DNA of 43,028 nucleotides, from positions 1 to 43,028 of the forward strand of contig CACJKN010000008.1 in the NCBI GenBank assembly GCA_902594005.1, written 5' to 3'. Positions 29,068 through 38,582 of this stretch are shown piece by piece. The position numbers were made by a program, and so were the translations under genes. Every line of letters begins with the position of its first letter. The first letter of the stretch is position 1. The notes beneath the pieces were generated by a model, which worked only from the letters and a program-made list of their open reading frames with translations, made no database searches and was not told where the DNA came from. The DNA is from an uncultured SAR86 cluster bacterium. GTDB lineage: Bacteria; Pseudomonadota; Gammaproteobacteria; Magnimaribacterales; D2472.

Positions 29068-29973
29068 TTAAGAAACCTTTGTTGATGATGGTTCTTGAAT
29101 AATTTCATTTTCGATATAACCAATATTTTCAATCTCTACTCTCACTTTGTCGCCCGGAACTAACCAATTCTGAGTTGCTAGCGCTGATCCTTCAGGTGTT
29201 CCAGTAGGAACAAGATCTCCTGGCATTAGAGTAAAAGCAGTAGATAAATATTCTACAAGTGTATAACAATCATAAATCATCAAGCTTGTATTTGTATTTT
29301 GTCTCTCTTCATCATTAACAAAGGTTTTAAGAGATAATTTATGCGGATCATCAATTTCATCTTTTGTAACAATAACTGGACCAAATGGACAATGTGTATC
29401 CCATGATTTTCCCATGGTCATTGTGTGAGGAGGTCCCCTAAACTGCCAATCTCTGATGGTAAAGTCATTTACTATGGTATATCCATATATACAGTCAGAA
29501 GCTTCATCATAATTTACATGCCTACATTCTTTACCCATAATAAAGCCCATCTCACCCTCGTAATCTAACCAATCTGATGCATTGGGTCTATGAACTTTTC
29601 CATATGGATCATTTACTGAGGAATTTTGTTTATTAAAAATGTTTGGGTACTGTTCTTGCAGCTCTACTTCATTGCTGTGATGATCTTTTAAATCCTTAGC
29701 CTCTTCAATATGCTTTTTATAATTTAATCCAACAGCAAGTATTTTATTGGGAGTCTTAATTGGTGATTTTATGAAAACATCATCTGGAGATATACCAACA
29801 ATTGACGACTCAAGAAATTCTTTTGCAGTTTCCAAGCCTTTGTCACCAAGATTTATGAAGTCAATCATATCTGTAGGAAGATTTACTTGAGATAAATCAA
29901 CAATGTTTTTATCTTTGATGGCTCCGACTCTCGTTTGTTGGTTACTTTTATCTTTAAATCTTAAGAGTTTCAT
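29068..29973 (-). CDS. Fumarylacetoacetate hydrolase family protein
   Basis: ILAVGLNYKKHIEEA; DYEGEMGFIMGKECRHV; GYTIVNDFTIRDWQ; PGDLVPTGTPEGSA. Confidence 0.94.
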   Translation of the reverse strand: MKLLRFKDKSNQQTRVGAIKDKNIVDLSQVNLPTDMIDFINLGDKGLETAKEFLESSIVGISPDDVFIKSPIKTPNKILAVGLNYKKHIEEAKDLKDHHSNEVELQEQYPNIFNKQNSSVNDPYGKVHRPNASDWLDYEGEMGFIMGKECRHVNYDEASDCIYGYTIVNDFTIRDWQFRGPPHTMTMGKSWDTHCPFGPVIVTKDEIDDPHKLSLKTFVNDEERQNTNTSLMIYDCYTLVEYLSTAFTLMPGDLVPTGTPEGSALATQNWLVPGDKVRVEIENIGYIENEIIQEPSSTKVS

Positions 29974-30006
29974 TGTGTAATAAGTATAAATAAATGAGAC
30001 TGTAAG

Positions 30007-30012
30007 TATAAT
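30007..30012 (+). promoter_or_regulatory. -10 box (TATAAT) six nt before the VOC gene ATG
   Basis: TATAAT AATTTT ATG. Confidence 0.5.
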
Positions 30013-30018
30013 AATTTT

Positions 30019-30705
30019 ATGGAAAAAAAATTAAATAAAAATCTTTATAAAAACTTTAAATCAGAATTTGCGCCACATGATCTTCATCATGTTGCTTTTA
30101 AAACTACCAATTATGATGAGATGGTAAATTTCTATAAAACTTTATTTGGCTGTGAGCCACTCTATCAAAGCGATCAAATTACATTTTTGGCTTATGACGA
30201 TGAACATCATAGAGTAGCCATAGCCAATACACTTGATATCTATAATGAATTAAATTTCATAGAGAGAATGGTGATGGGATTTAAGCTCTTTATAAATAGA
30301 AAAGTTCCATCAATACAAGGTTTAGATCATCTGTCTTATAGAATAAACCCAATTGAAAAATGGTTTGATTTTTATTTTTCAGCTAAAGACAGAGGCCTTC
30401 ATCCTCTTTGGACTATTAATCACGGATGGATTAGTGGTATCTATTATGAGGATCCTGATGGCAATCTTATTGAAATCTTTTTTGAGCATTTTAGGAGTGC
30501 TGAAGAATTTAAAGAAAATATTTCTCCAGACTTTGAAGATGAACCAATAGGAACAAATATGGATATGGAAGTCCTATATAAAATGTATAAAGATAATGTC
30601 CCCTTTGAAAAACTTATCGTTAAAGGCAATACAGTTCCTGATGGTAAAAAAGCTGTATCAGGTTTAGATGCAGTTAAAAATATGACAAAAAAATATAAAG
30701 ATTGA
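30019..30705 (+). CDS. VOC superfamily protein (glyoxalase / extradiol dioxygenase-like)
   Basis: LHHVAFKTTNYDEMVNFYKTLFG; GLDHLSYRI; DPDGNLIEIFFE - H/H/E metal-ligand pattern. Confidence 0.9.
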   Translation: MEKKLNKNLYKNFKSEFAPHDLHHVAFKTTNYDEMVNFYKTLFGCEPLYQSDQITFLAYDDEHHRVAIANTLDIYNELNFIERMVMGFKLFINRKVPSIQGLDHLSYRINPIEKWFDFYFSAKDRGLHPLWTINHGWISGIYYEDPDGNLIEIFFEHFRSAEEFKENISPDFEDEPIGTNMDMEVLYKMYKDNVPFEKLIVKGNTVPDGKKAVSGLDAVKNMTKKYKD

Positions 30706-30713
30706 TAATCTAA

Positions 30714-31583
30714 ATGATTGATCACAAAATTACTCTCTATCACGCAAATTGGTCATTCTGCAGTCAAATGGTAAGAGTTGCTCTGAGTGAAAAAGGCTTA
30801 GTATTTAAAAAAAAACATATAAAGCTATGTGATCAATATCCTGAAGGTGAAAATATTGATAAGGATTTTCTTGCTATCAATCCTTTAGCAACTGTTCCAG
30901 CAATTAAAATAGATAAAGTAATAATATGTGGTAGTGAAGAAATAATTTATCAATTAAATAAACTAGATGGTGAAAACGATATCAACCTGTATCCAAAACA
31001 TATTGACATCAATGAAATACGATTAAAGGCTTCAGATACAACTATCTCTGAAGGTGTTAAGTTTGCATCAACACTTGGAACGATTATTCCAGTTTTCTCT
31101 TCACCACTTATACAGCACATGGTTAAGAAACTCCCATTTAGTTCAATCCTTAAGATATTAAAAAAACATCCACGCAAAGATAGAAAAATGATATTTCTTG
31201 CAATGTATTTTGGAAATCCAACAAAGAAATTTCCAAACATGGGTATAAAAAATTATGTTAATGAAATACTCAAATTAGAAAAAACTTTTTCTGACGGCAG
31301 AGAATTTTTCTATAACTCTTTTTCTCATGTTGATATAAACCTTATGTGTGTTTTCAACCGGTTAATTGATGTTGGCTTAGAGTCAACAATACTATCAAAT
31401 AGAACACCTCACCTATCCAGATATTGGGACAATTTAAAATTAAGAGACAGTTATAAAATAGGAATACTAAATTATTACACTGAAAAAGAAGAAAAAGTAC
31501 TTCATGAATTCCATAAGAATAATGATTCATCTGTTTTAGATAAAATTTTAAAAGAAATTGATTTGGTAGAAGTAAATGAGTAA
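30714..31583 (+). CDS. Glutathione S-transferase family protein
   Basis: ITLYHANWSFCSQMVRVALSEKGLVFKKKHI...NPLATVPAIKID...GSEEIIYQL. Confidence 0.78.
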   Translation: MIDHKITLYHANWSFCSQMVRVALSEKGLVFKKKHIKLCDQYPEGENIDKDFLAINPLATVPAIKIDKVIICGSEEIIYQLNKLDGENDINLYPKHIDINEIRLKASDTTISEGVKFASTLGTIIPVFSSPLIQHMVKKLPFSSILKILKKHPRKDRKMIFLAMYFGNPTKKFPNMGIKNYVNEILKLEKTFSDGREFFYNSFSHVDINLMCVFNRLIDVGLESTILSNRTPHLSRYWDNLKLRDSYKIGILNYYTEKEEKVLHEFHKNNDSSVLDKILKEIDLVEVNE

Positions 31584-33039
31584 ATATTTTTTTTTACTAG
31601 CCTCTATCCTGCTGACCACTAACGTAATTTCATCACCCAATATTCTTATAATTCTTGCTGATGATTTGGGTTGGAATGATGTGAGTTATCACGGAAGTGA
31701 AATAAAGACTCCCAATATTGATAAGTTAATTTCTTCAGGTGTTGAGTTAGATAGATTTTATGTACAACCAACCTGCAGTCCTACAAGGGCTGAACTCATG
31801 ACAGGTAAATCTGCTATGAGATTAGGAATAACAAGGCCAATATCAAAGAATCAGAAACTAGGGTTAGGTCTCGAGGAAAAAATCTTACCTCAGTATTTAA
31901 AAGAATTAAATTACAGCACTTATTTATTGGGTAAATGGCATCTTGGCTCTTATATACCTGACTATTTTCCTACAAGAAGAGGTTTTGATTATTTTTATGG
32001 TTATCTAACAGGAGGAATTGGTTACTGGGATCATATTCATGGTGGCGGGCATGACTGGCAACGAAATGAAGTTGGTCTTAGAGAAGATGGATATGTGACA
32101 CAACTTATCAAAAACGACACATTAAAAATTATCGATAATCATGATTTTACTAATCCAATCTTTTTAAATGTAAATTTTGGTGCACCGCATATCCCTAACG
32201 AGGCACCAGAGGAATCTGTTCTTAAATTCTCATATATTGAAGATGAAACAAGAAGACTTCATGCTGCGATGGTTCATGAAATGGATAATGCTATCGGTGA
32301 AATTATTGCTGCATTAGAAAAAGAAAATGCACTCAAAAACACTATAGTTATGTTTGCCAGTGATAATGGAGGCCTAACTCCTGATGTAAAGCTTAATCCT
32401 TCATTTTTATCTATACCTAAAAAGATTGGTGTTTGTGACACTAAAAATAGATTTGGTATAAAAATCTTTCAGTGGATATGTGAAAACTATTCTGGAGGAA
32501 GTAGTAATAAGCCTTTGCCTGAAGGAAAAATGTCGGTATCAGAAGGAGGTATAAGAGTTCCCGCTGTAATTTGGTGGCCTGGTAAATTTGAATATTCAAA
32601 GAGTGAAAACTTTATTACGATGATGGATGTTTTACCAACTATTCTTGATCTCATTAACTATAACAATGAAATAGAAGTTGATGGGCAATCCCGAGTAAGT
32701 GCATTAAATGATAACGATAACTCCGAATCATCAAAATATGTTGTAACTAATATAATTAATGATAAATATGCAGTCATAGAGATGCCTTATAAATTGATTA
32801 CTTCTGCAGACGGTGACCAACTCTATAACATTATTGATGATCCTTCTGAAAACTTAAATATTGCATCAGAAAATCAAGAAATAGTGTTCAAACTGAAAAA
32901 TACATTATCTCAATGGAAATTCGGTGAAAATAGATCATTACCAATTTCGGAAGTATTTAAAGATCCAGATTTATTCGGTGGTGAGGAAGACAGAATACCA
33001 TGGGTTGAAAAAGCTTTTAAAAATGCTGAATCTCAATAA
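31576..33039 (+). CDS. Secreted type I sulfatase (Cys-type formylglycine)
   Basis: Signal peptide; NILIILADDLGWNDVSYHGS; sulfatase signature CSPTRAELMTGKSAMRLG; GKWHLG; ASDNGG. Confidence 0.95.
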   Translation: MSKYFFLLASILLTTNVISSPNILIILADDLGWNDVSYHGSEIKTPNIDKLISSGVELDRFYVQPTCSPTRAELMTGKSAMRLGITRPISKNQKLGLGLEEKILPQYLKELNYSTYLLGKWHLGSYIPDYFPTRRGFDYFYGYLTGGIGYWDHIHGGGHDWQRNEVGLREDGYVTQLIKNDTLKIIDNHDFTNPIFLNVNFGAPHIPNEAPEESVLKFSYIEDETRRLHAAMVHEMDNAIGEIIAALEKENALKNTIVMFASDNGGLTPDVKLNPSFLSIPKKIGVCDTKNRFGIKIFQWICENYSGGSSNKPLPEGKMSVSEGGIRVPAVIWWPGKFEYSKSENFITMMDVLPTILDLINYNNEIEVDGQSRVSALNDNDNSESSKYVVTNIINDKYAVIEMPYKLITSADGDQLYNIIDDPSENLNIASENQEIVFKLKNTLSQWKFGENRSLPISEVFKDPDLFGGEEDRIPWVEKAFKNAESQ

Positions 33040-34843
33040 GTTTATAAAATTCTTAAGTATTTTGATAATTGTAAACTCATGCAGTTCTGGATCTGGTTCA
33101 TCTAATGAAACATCCTCACCAGAACTTGTAATAAGTTATTCAAATCTCAATAACTTAAAAAGCTATGAATTAGTTAATCTAAATATTAATTCAAATCTGA
33201 ATTGTGAATTTAATATTGCTTCTAATGATATTTATTGGGTAAAAACCACAAACAATAAAAATTTCTTATTTAGAGCGCCTGTAACAATGCAGGTTAGTGA
33301 AATAAAAAGTCTAACTATAACTTCTATTTCTTCTTCTGAGTGTCCTTATAAATCTGAAACTATTAGTTTTGAGGTGAGTAGAAATCCAGATCTTTTAAAG
33401 TTTTTGCCCTCTCCTCAACCGATAAATGAAGATGAAACAAAATCAGACTTCTTTGTGTCTCATGGATTAGGATTTGGTGGTATTGAAATTAGTGATACAT
33501 ATACTGCAACGATTTGCTACCCAACACCAAACGACTGCACTACTTATGAAAATGAATTATTTGGTCAAGATGCTCATAATATGGCTACTGGTGACTTCAA
33601 CGCTGATGGTTTTGAAGATATTGTCATTGCATGGGCAATTTTTCCTCACACGGTTGAGTTGAGTCAAAAAATTAATGCGCCTGTAGAAATTTATCTTAAT
33701 GATGGTCAGGGAAATCTTTATGAAGACAATGCTATTTACAAATTAGGTCAGCCTCCAACTCATCCAGCTCCCTACAGGTTAGCTATTGAAGATTTCAATG
33801 GAGATGGAATTGATGATATCTTTGCCGGATCAATGGGTCTTCAATATAGAGATCCAGACTACTCAAATAATTTTATTGAGCCTTACCCAGATCTTTTACT
33901 GCTAAGTGATACTAATGGAAAATTTTATGATGCTTCTTCAAATATAGATGACCAAAATGATGGTAATGGAAAGTTATGTGGCTTTAGTCACGATGCTAGT
34001 GCTGGTGATTTTGATAATGATGGAGATATTGATATATATGCATGCAATATTCTCCTAGTAAATGATGGATTAGGTTTTTTTACATTCGAAGCTAATTTAG
34101 ATAGAAATTTACAATTTCAATATGGTAATCCAATGTCCAGTTTAATGGTTGATATTAATAATGATGAATATGATGATCTAATCTTTTGGAATTTTGATAA
34201 CAGATGGAGCTTTGAAACTAATCCTCATGAAGGACATATAGTTCTTAGTAACGGCTCTCCAAATATTAATGAATGGGAATTAAAAATATTACCTGCGGGT
34301 CCCTTTGGAGTAAACCACAACAAATATAATCATGCTGATTGGGGTGACCTCAACAACGATGGATATATGGACGTTGTTGTAGCCGTAACAAGGGACATTC
34401 CTTATTATGAAGGTGCGTATTTACAAATCCTTCTTAATGACACCAATGGGAACCTTATAGATGTGACAGAAAATAATTTCCCAGACCAGATACGTGAAGC
34501 ATCGCATCATGGAGAAGGTAATATTTATCTAAGAGACTTTGATTCAGATGGTGATTTAGACATTTTTCATTCTACTAGAGATTACACAGAAATTAATGGT
34601 GCTCATATTGCAATCAACAATGGTAATGGAGTTTTCACCTCCCTAAATGACTCTTATTTACCAAAAAGACCTGTTAAGGATTCATTTTCTAATAATAAAT
34701 CTATCGCTAAAGGATTGCCTATAAATTTAGACAATGAGGGATGCCTTGATCTAATAAGTGCTGCTGATGTTTGGGGTGATTCAAATAAAACAGTTAATTA
34801 TTTATATTCTTTAATTAATATAAATTGCAGCTTCTCAAATTAG
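33023..34843 (+). CDS. VCBS/FG-GAP repeat lipoprotein (start revised from 32924)
   Basis: MLNLNKFIKFLSILIIVNSCSSGSG lipobox; six DxNxDGxxD-type repeats (DFNADGFEDI, DFNGDGIDDI, DFDNDGDIDI, DINNDEYDDL, DLNNDGYMDV, DFDSDGDLDI). Confidence 0.88.
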   Translation: MLNLNKFIKFLSILIIVNSCSSGSGSSNETSSPELVISYSNLNNLKSYELVNLNINSNLNCEFNIASNDIYWVKTTNNKNFLFRAPVTMQVSEIKSLTITSISSSECPYKSETISFEVSRNPDLLKFLPSPQPINEDETKSDFFVSHGLGFGGIEISDTYTATICYPTPNDCTTYENELFGQDAHNMATGDFNADGFEDIVIAWAIFPHTVELSQKINAPVEIYLNDGQGNLYEDNAIYKLGQPPTHPAPYRLAIEDFNGDGIDDIFAGSMGLQYRDPDYSNNFIEPYPDLLLLSDTNGKFYDASSNIDDQNDGNGKLCGFSHDASAGDFDNDGDIDIYACNILLVNDGLGFFTFEANLDRNLQFQYGNPMSSLMVDINNDEYDDLIFWNFDNRWSFETNPHEGHIVLSNGSPNINEWELKILPAGPFGVNHNKYNHADWGDLNNDGYMDVVVAVTRDIPYYEGAYLQILLNDTNGNLIDVTENNFPDQIREASHHGEGNIYLRDFDSDGDLDIFHSTRDYTEINGAHIAINNGNGVFTSLNDSYLPKRPVKDSFSNNKSIAKGLPINLDNEGCLDLISAADVWGDSNKTVNYLYSLININCSFSN

Positions 34844-34863
34844 AGAAAAATCAGTAAAACAGC

Positions 34864-34869
34864 TAAAAT
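34864..34869 (+). promoter_or_regulatory. Candidate -10 box (TAAAAT) seven nt before the MBL gene ATG
   Basis: TAAAAT TATCCTT ATG. Confidence 0.35.
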
Positions 34870-34876
34870 TATCCTT

Positions 34877-35929
34877 ATGAAAAAAGCATTAATTTTAATA
34901 GGTTTTGTAGTCTCAATATTTCTAATTGGCTTGGCATCATTAAATTCTCATTCAGTACAAGACAGAATCTTGAATACAGGTTTAAAGAATATACTAGCTG
35001 GCGTAGAGCCTTTCTTAGATAAAGAAGACTCTTTAAAGGTTGTTGTTTGTGGTTCAAGATCACCTCTTCCATCTCCAGGAAGAGCTGAAGCGTGTATCCT
35101 TGTGGAAGCTGGTGATGATATATATATTTTTGATCTAGGTAATGGGAGTATGGATAACCTTACTCAATTTCAAGTTCCGTGGCCAAATGTAAAGGCAGTT
35201 TTAATAACACATATGCATTCAGATCATATCGCAGACTTACCAGATGCTCATCTTCAATCTTGGGTCCAAGGACGAAGTTCACCATTAATGGTTTACGGAC
35301 CAGAGGGCATAAATCTTGTTACACAAGGATTTGAGTTGGCATACTCAGCCGATTATCAGTACAGAAATGAACATCATGGAGATGAAATGTTACCAATGAG
35401 TATTGCGGGATTTAATGCAATTCAACTTATGGATAATCAATTCATTCCAAATGATACTCCGGGATTAGAAATATTACCGTTTGTGGTAGATCATTATCCA
35501 GTAAATTCAGCCTTCGGTTTTAAAATATCCTATAAAGGAAGAACGGTGGTTATAAGTGGAGATACTATTCATGATGGAAGTGTTCAAAAGTATTCAAAAG
35601 ATGCTGATTTATTAGTGCATTCGGCTATTTCAATAGATATAGTTGAAAGGATGAGAGAGATTGCTCCATTGCCACAATTGAACAAAATTCTATTTGATAT
35701 TCAGGACTATCACACAACCATAAAGGAAGCGGGTGAAATTTCTAGAGATGCTAATGTAAAACATTTACTCATTTACCATGCCATACCTACACCTCGAAAT
35801 AAAATCATGGAGGATGTTTTTTTTAGGCCGCTTGTTGGCGTATTTGATTCTTACACTCTTTCAGATGATGGAACCAGAGTGATTATGCCAGTGGGGAGTG
35901 ATGAAGTTATTATTGATCAGATCAATTAA
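34877..35929 (+). CDS. Membrane-anchored/secreted metallo-beta-lactamase-fold hydrolase (arylsulfatase AtsA-like or RNase Z-like)
   Basis: THMHSDHIADLPD zinc motif; ISGDTIHDGS; LLIYHAIP; N-terminal hydrophobic helix. Confidence 0.9.
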   Translation: MKKALILIGFVVSIFLIGLASLNSHSVQDRILNTGLKNILAGVEPFLDKEDSLKVVVCGSRSPLPSPGRAEACILVEAGDDIYIFDLGNGSMDNLTQFQVPWPNVKAVLITHMHSDHIADLPDAHLQSWVQGRSSPLMVYGPEGINLVTQGFELAYSADYQYRNEHHGDEMLPMSIAGFNAIQLMDNQFIPNDTPGLEILPFVVDHYPVNSAFGFKISYKGRTVVISGDTIHDGSVQKYSKDADLLVHSAISIDIVERMREIAPLPQLNKILFDIQDYHTTIKEAGEISRDANVKHLLIYHAIPTPRNKIMEDVFFRPLVGVFDSYTLSDDGTRVIMPVGSDEVIIDQIN

Positions 35930-36393
35930 TGAAATTATTTCCTTCTGATCTAAATAATCAATATAAAGGTTCAAAATTTGTTCAGTATGGATTGTATCCA
36001 ATTTTTGCAATTTATATTTTTAGATCTCTTGTACATTTTCTTGCAGAAAATTCAGGTCTTGTTGGTATTGCAACTATTAAAGAATTTCCAATTATCGATG
36101 GTTTAGATCCAAATAATATTATTTACTTATTTGCTTCATTATGGGGTGCAACGCAAGTATCGTTGACTGTAATCTTATTAATTATATTTATAAAGTATAA
36201 GAATCTTATTCCTCTAATATATTTAATATGTCTACTAGATCAGTGTTTTAGATTAATTTCAGGCTATCTTCATCCTCTTGGTGAAGATTATTATATAAAT
36301 ACACCACCAGGTGTTATTTCAAATATACCAGTATTGTTATACTTAATTTTTATGTTTTATTTATCATTAAGAGGAAATTCTAAACATGATTGA
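35929..36393 (+). CDS. Hypothetical 4-TM membrane protein
   Basis: 154 aa, translationally coupled to the MBL gene (TAATG) and overlapping the downstream GST gene. Confidence 0.8.
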   Translation: MKLFPSDLNNQYKGSKFVQYGLYPIFAIYIFRSLVHFLAENSGLVGIATIKEFPIIDGLDPNNIIYLFASLWGATQVSLTVILLIIFIKYKNLIPLIYLICLLDQCFRLISGYLHPLGEDYYINTPPGVISNIPVLLYLIFMFYLSLRGNSKHD

Positions 36394-37066
36394 TTTATAT
36401 ACATCACCAACCCCAAACGGTCATAAAATATCTTGTGCATTGGAAGCAATGGACCTCGATTACAATGCAATACTCGTTAATTTAATGGAAGGTGAACAAC
36501 ATAAACCCGACTTCCTTGAGATAAGTCCAAATGGAAAGATACCCGCAATTATTGATCAAGAAAATGGTTTTAAGCTTGCTGAATCAGGTGCAATCTTAAT
36601 ATATCTAGCTGATAAAACTGGGCTCCTGCTTCCAACAGATAAAGAAAAAAGAGCACGAACTATAGAATGGCTAATGTTTCAAATGGGTCATATTGGTCCA
36701 ATGATGGGTCAAGCTAATGTCTTTTTTAGATATTTTCCTGAAAAACTCCAACCTGCTATTGATAGATATCAAAATGAATGTAGAAGACTCTTTGAAGTCC
36801 TTGATAATAATTTAAAGAATAATGAATGGGTTGCTGGTGAATACTCCATTGCTGATATTGCTAATTGGTGCTGGGTTAGAACGCACAACTGGTCAGGGGT
36901 TTCTATAGATGGTTTAGAGCATCTAGATAGATGGAAAAATGCAATGTATGAACAGCCTGGGATGAAGGCTGGCATAAAAGTACCAGTTCCTGTAGAGAAC
37001 ATCTTAAAAGATGCTGAAAAAGCTGAAGAGTTTTCAAAAAATACTGAAGGAATAGTTACTAAGTAA
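36386..37066 (+). CDS. Glutathione S-transferase (YfcG/Nu-class-like)
   Basis: [63 protein letters not shown]. Confidence 0.93.
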   Translation: MIDLYTSPTPNGHKISCALEAMDLDYNAILVNLMEGEQHKPDFLEISPNGKIPAIIDQENGFKLAESGAILIYLADKTGLLLPTDKEKRARTIEWLMFQMGHIGPMMGQANVFFRYFPEKLQPAIDRYQNECRRLFEVLDNNLKNNEWVAGEYSIADIANWCWVRTHNWSGVSIDGLEHLDRWKNAMYEQPGMKAGIKVPVPVENILKDAEKAEEFSKNTEGIVTK

Positions 37067-37096
37067 AGAACAAATTTCTATTTTTATAACGGGTAA

Positions 37097-37972
37097 TTAC
37101 TTATTTCTTGTAAATAAATTCCTAAAAAATGGCCATACCCAAATAATTTTTAAGAAATGTTTTGGGGAAAGCCTGCTCATAAGGTCATAAAAATGCGCAT
37201 CGGCTCCAATCAAGATACGTTTATTTTTCTTTTTAATATTTTTTATTATTACTTTAGCGGCATATTCAGGCGATGATGGAGCATTGTTTTTAAATTGATC
37301 TGCCGCTTCTTCAATAGTTGATGCATTTGCACCAAAAATAGCAGCACCTGCATCATCAGCCTCAAAGCTCTTGAATTTTGATGCATGGTATATGTTTGTT
37401 CCAATGTGTCCTGGAAACACACAATAAACCTCAACTGGTGATTCAGCCATTTCCATTTCTAGAGCCAGGGACTCAGTAAATGCTTTGACACCAAACTTTC
37501 CAACGTTATAAATAGATTGTTTCGGGACACTAAAAAGGCCAAAAATTGATGAAGTATTAACAATTGCTGATACTGGTCTTTTTCGAAGATGGGGTAGAAA
37601 AACAGTACTCATCTGAATAACTGAATTAAGGAGGATATCCATACCAAAATTCCAATCATCCTCATCAACTTCATCAACAGTTCCAACCACCGATAAGCCT
37701 GCATTATTAAAAATAATATCAATATTGTTATGCAGTTCAATTATCTTATCTGGAAGTTCATTTATCCTATCTTTATCTCTTAGATCAAAGTTATGTGTTG
37801 AAACAGAAATATTTTTTGAACTTAAAAGAGACTTTGTCTCTTCAAGTGTTTCATTATTCCAATCAACTAACGCTAAGTTACACCCCTCCTCAGCAAGCTG
37901 AAGAGCCAATGCGCGACCTATTCCAGATCCAGCACCAGTTATTAAGGCAACTTTGTTATTAAAATCTTTCAT
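37097..37972 (-). CDS. Short-chain dehydrogenase/reductase
   Basis: VALITGAGSGIGRALA; IIFNNAGLSV; NTSSIFGLFSVPKQSIYNVGKFG. Confidence 0.93.
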   Translation of the reverse strand: MKDFNNKVALITGAGSGIGRALALQLAEEGCNLALVDWNNETLEETKSLLSSKNISVSTHNFDLRDKDRINELPDKIIELHNNIDIIFNNAGLSVVGTVDEVDEDDWNFGMDILLNSVIQMSTVFLPHLRKRPVSAIVNTSSIFGLFSVPKQSIYNVGKFGVKAFTESLALEMEMAESPVEVYCVFPGHIGTNIYHASKFKSFEADDAGAAIFGANASTIEEAADQFKNNAPSSPEYAAKVIIKNIKKKNKRILIGADAHFYDLMSRLSPKHFLKIIWVWPFFRNLFTRNK

Positions 37973-37990
37973 ATAGAAATTCTTATTAAC

Positions 37991-38359
37991 TTATTCTAAG
38001 TCTAAAGCGAATTCTTTTAAAATCTTTAGATCAACTAACTTAAGGACTTTTTTATTTGTTCTTCTTAAATATATCTTTGGAGCACATCCATTGTCATATG
38101 CCTCTTTCCACCTCAGTGCACAAACACACCATGAGTCCCCTTCTTTTAAACCAGGAAAATTAAATTCAGGTCTAGGAGTAATTAAATCATTTCCTTGATC
38201 AAAGGAAAATTGTAAAAATTTATCATTTATAAGACAGCAAACTATATGAAGCCCTTGATCATATTCATTAGTATTACAAAAACCATCTCTAAAAAAACCA
38301 GTTATTGGATCTGAGCAGCATTCGTGAAGGACTTCATCAAAAATATTTAATTGATTCAC
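37991..38359 (-). CDS. DUF2237 family protein
   Basis: CSDPITGFFRDGFCNT...GLHIVCCLINDKFLQFSFDQGNDLITPRPEFNFPGLKEGDSWCVCALRWKEAYDNGCAPKIYL. Confidence 0.88.
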   Translation of the reverse strand: MNQLNIFDEVLHECCSDPITGFFRDGFCNTNEYDQGLHIVCCLINDKFLQFSFDQGNDLITPRPEFNFPGLKEGDSWCVCALRWKEAYDNGCAPKIYLRRTNKKVLKLVDLKILKEFALDLE

Positions 38360-38553
38360 TTTTTATTTAAGTTCTTCAGATCAAAATATAAATAAACTGC
38401 ACCAAATAAAATGAATGCCCCAAAGAAATATAGTGCTAATGTCTGGGCTGTCTCCATATCAAGTCTGCCTGTTTGATATAAGAAAAGAATCACTGATGTT
38501 GAAAAACCAAGAATGACTAAAACTATTGTCGCTATTAATTTGTTCTTATTCAT
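38356..38553 (-). CDS. 65-aa two-TM hypothetical protein
   Basis: 4-bp overlap with the DUF2237 gene; two hydrophobic helices; TAATAT-N6-ATG upstream. Confidence 0.75.
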   Translation of the reverse strand: MNKNKLIATIVLVILGFSTSVILFLYQTGRLDMETAQTLALYFFGAFILFGAVYLYFDLKNLNKK

Positions 38554-38559
38554 AAGTAG

Positions 38560-38565
38560 ATATTA
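38560..38565 (-). promoter_or_regulatory. -10-like box (TAATAT) six nt before the ATG of the 65-aa gene
   Basis: Minus strand TAATAT CTACTT ATG. Confidence 0.35.
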
Positions 38566-38570
38566 TTTAT

Positions 38571-38576
38571 TATAAT
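38571..38576 (+). promoter_or_regulatory. -10 box (TATAAT) six nt before the prolyl aminopeptidase ATG
   Basis: TATAAT AAAACA ATG. Confidence 0.5.
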
Positions 38577-38582
38577 AAAACA

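Noticed and set aside
30444-30743. Minus-strand ORF 99 aa
   Set aside because: Antisense to the VOC gene; low-complexity composition, no family.
33474-33662. Plus-strand ORF 62 aa
   Set aside because: Out-of-frame within the VCBS lipoprotein.
33585-34570. Repeated GAT/AAT/GGA-rich segments as a DNA repeat array
   Set aside because: Explained by coding for DxNxDG Ca-binding VCBS repeats.
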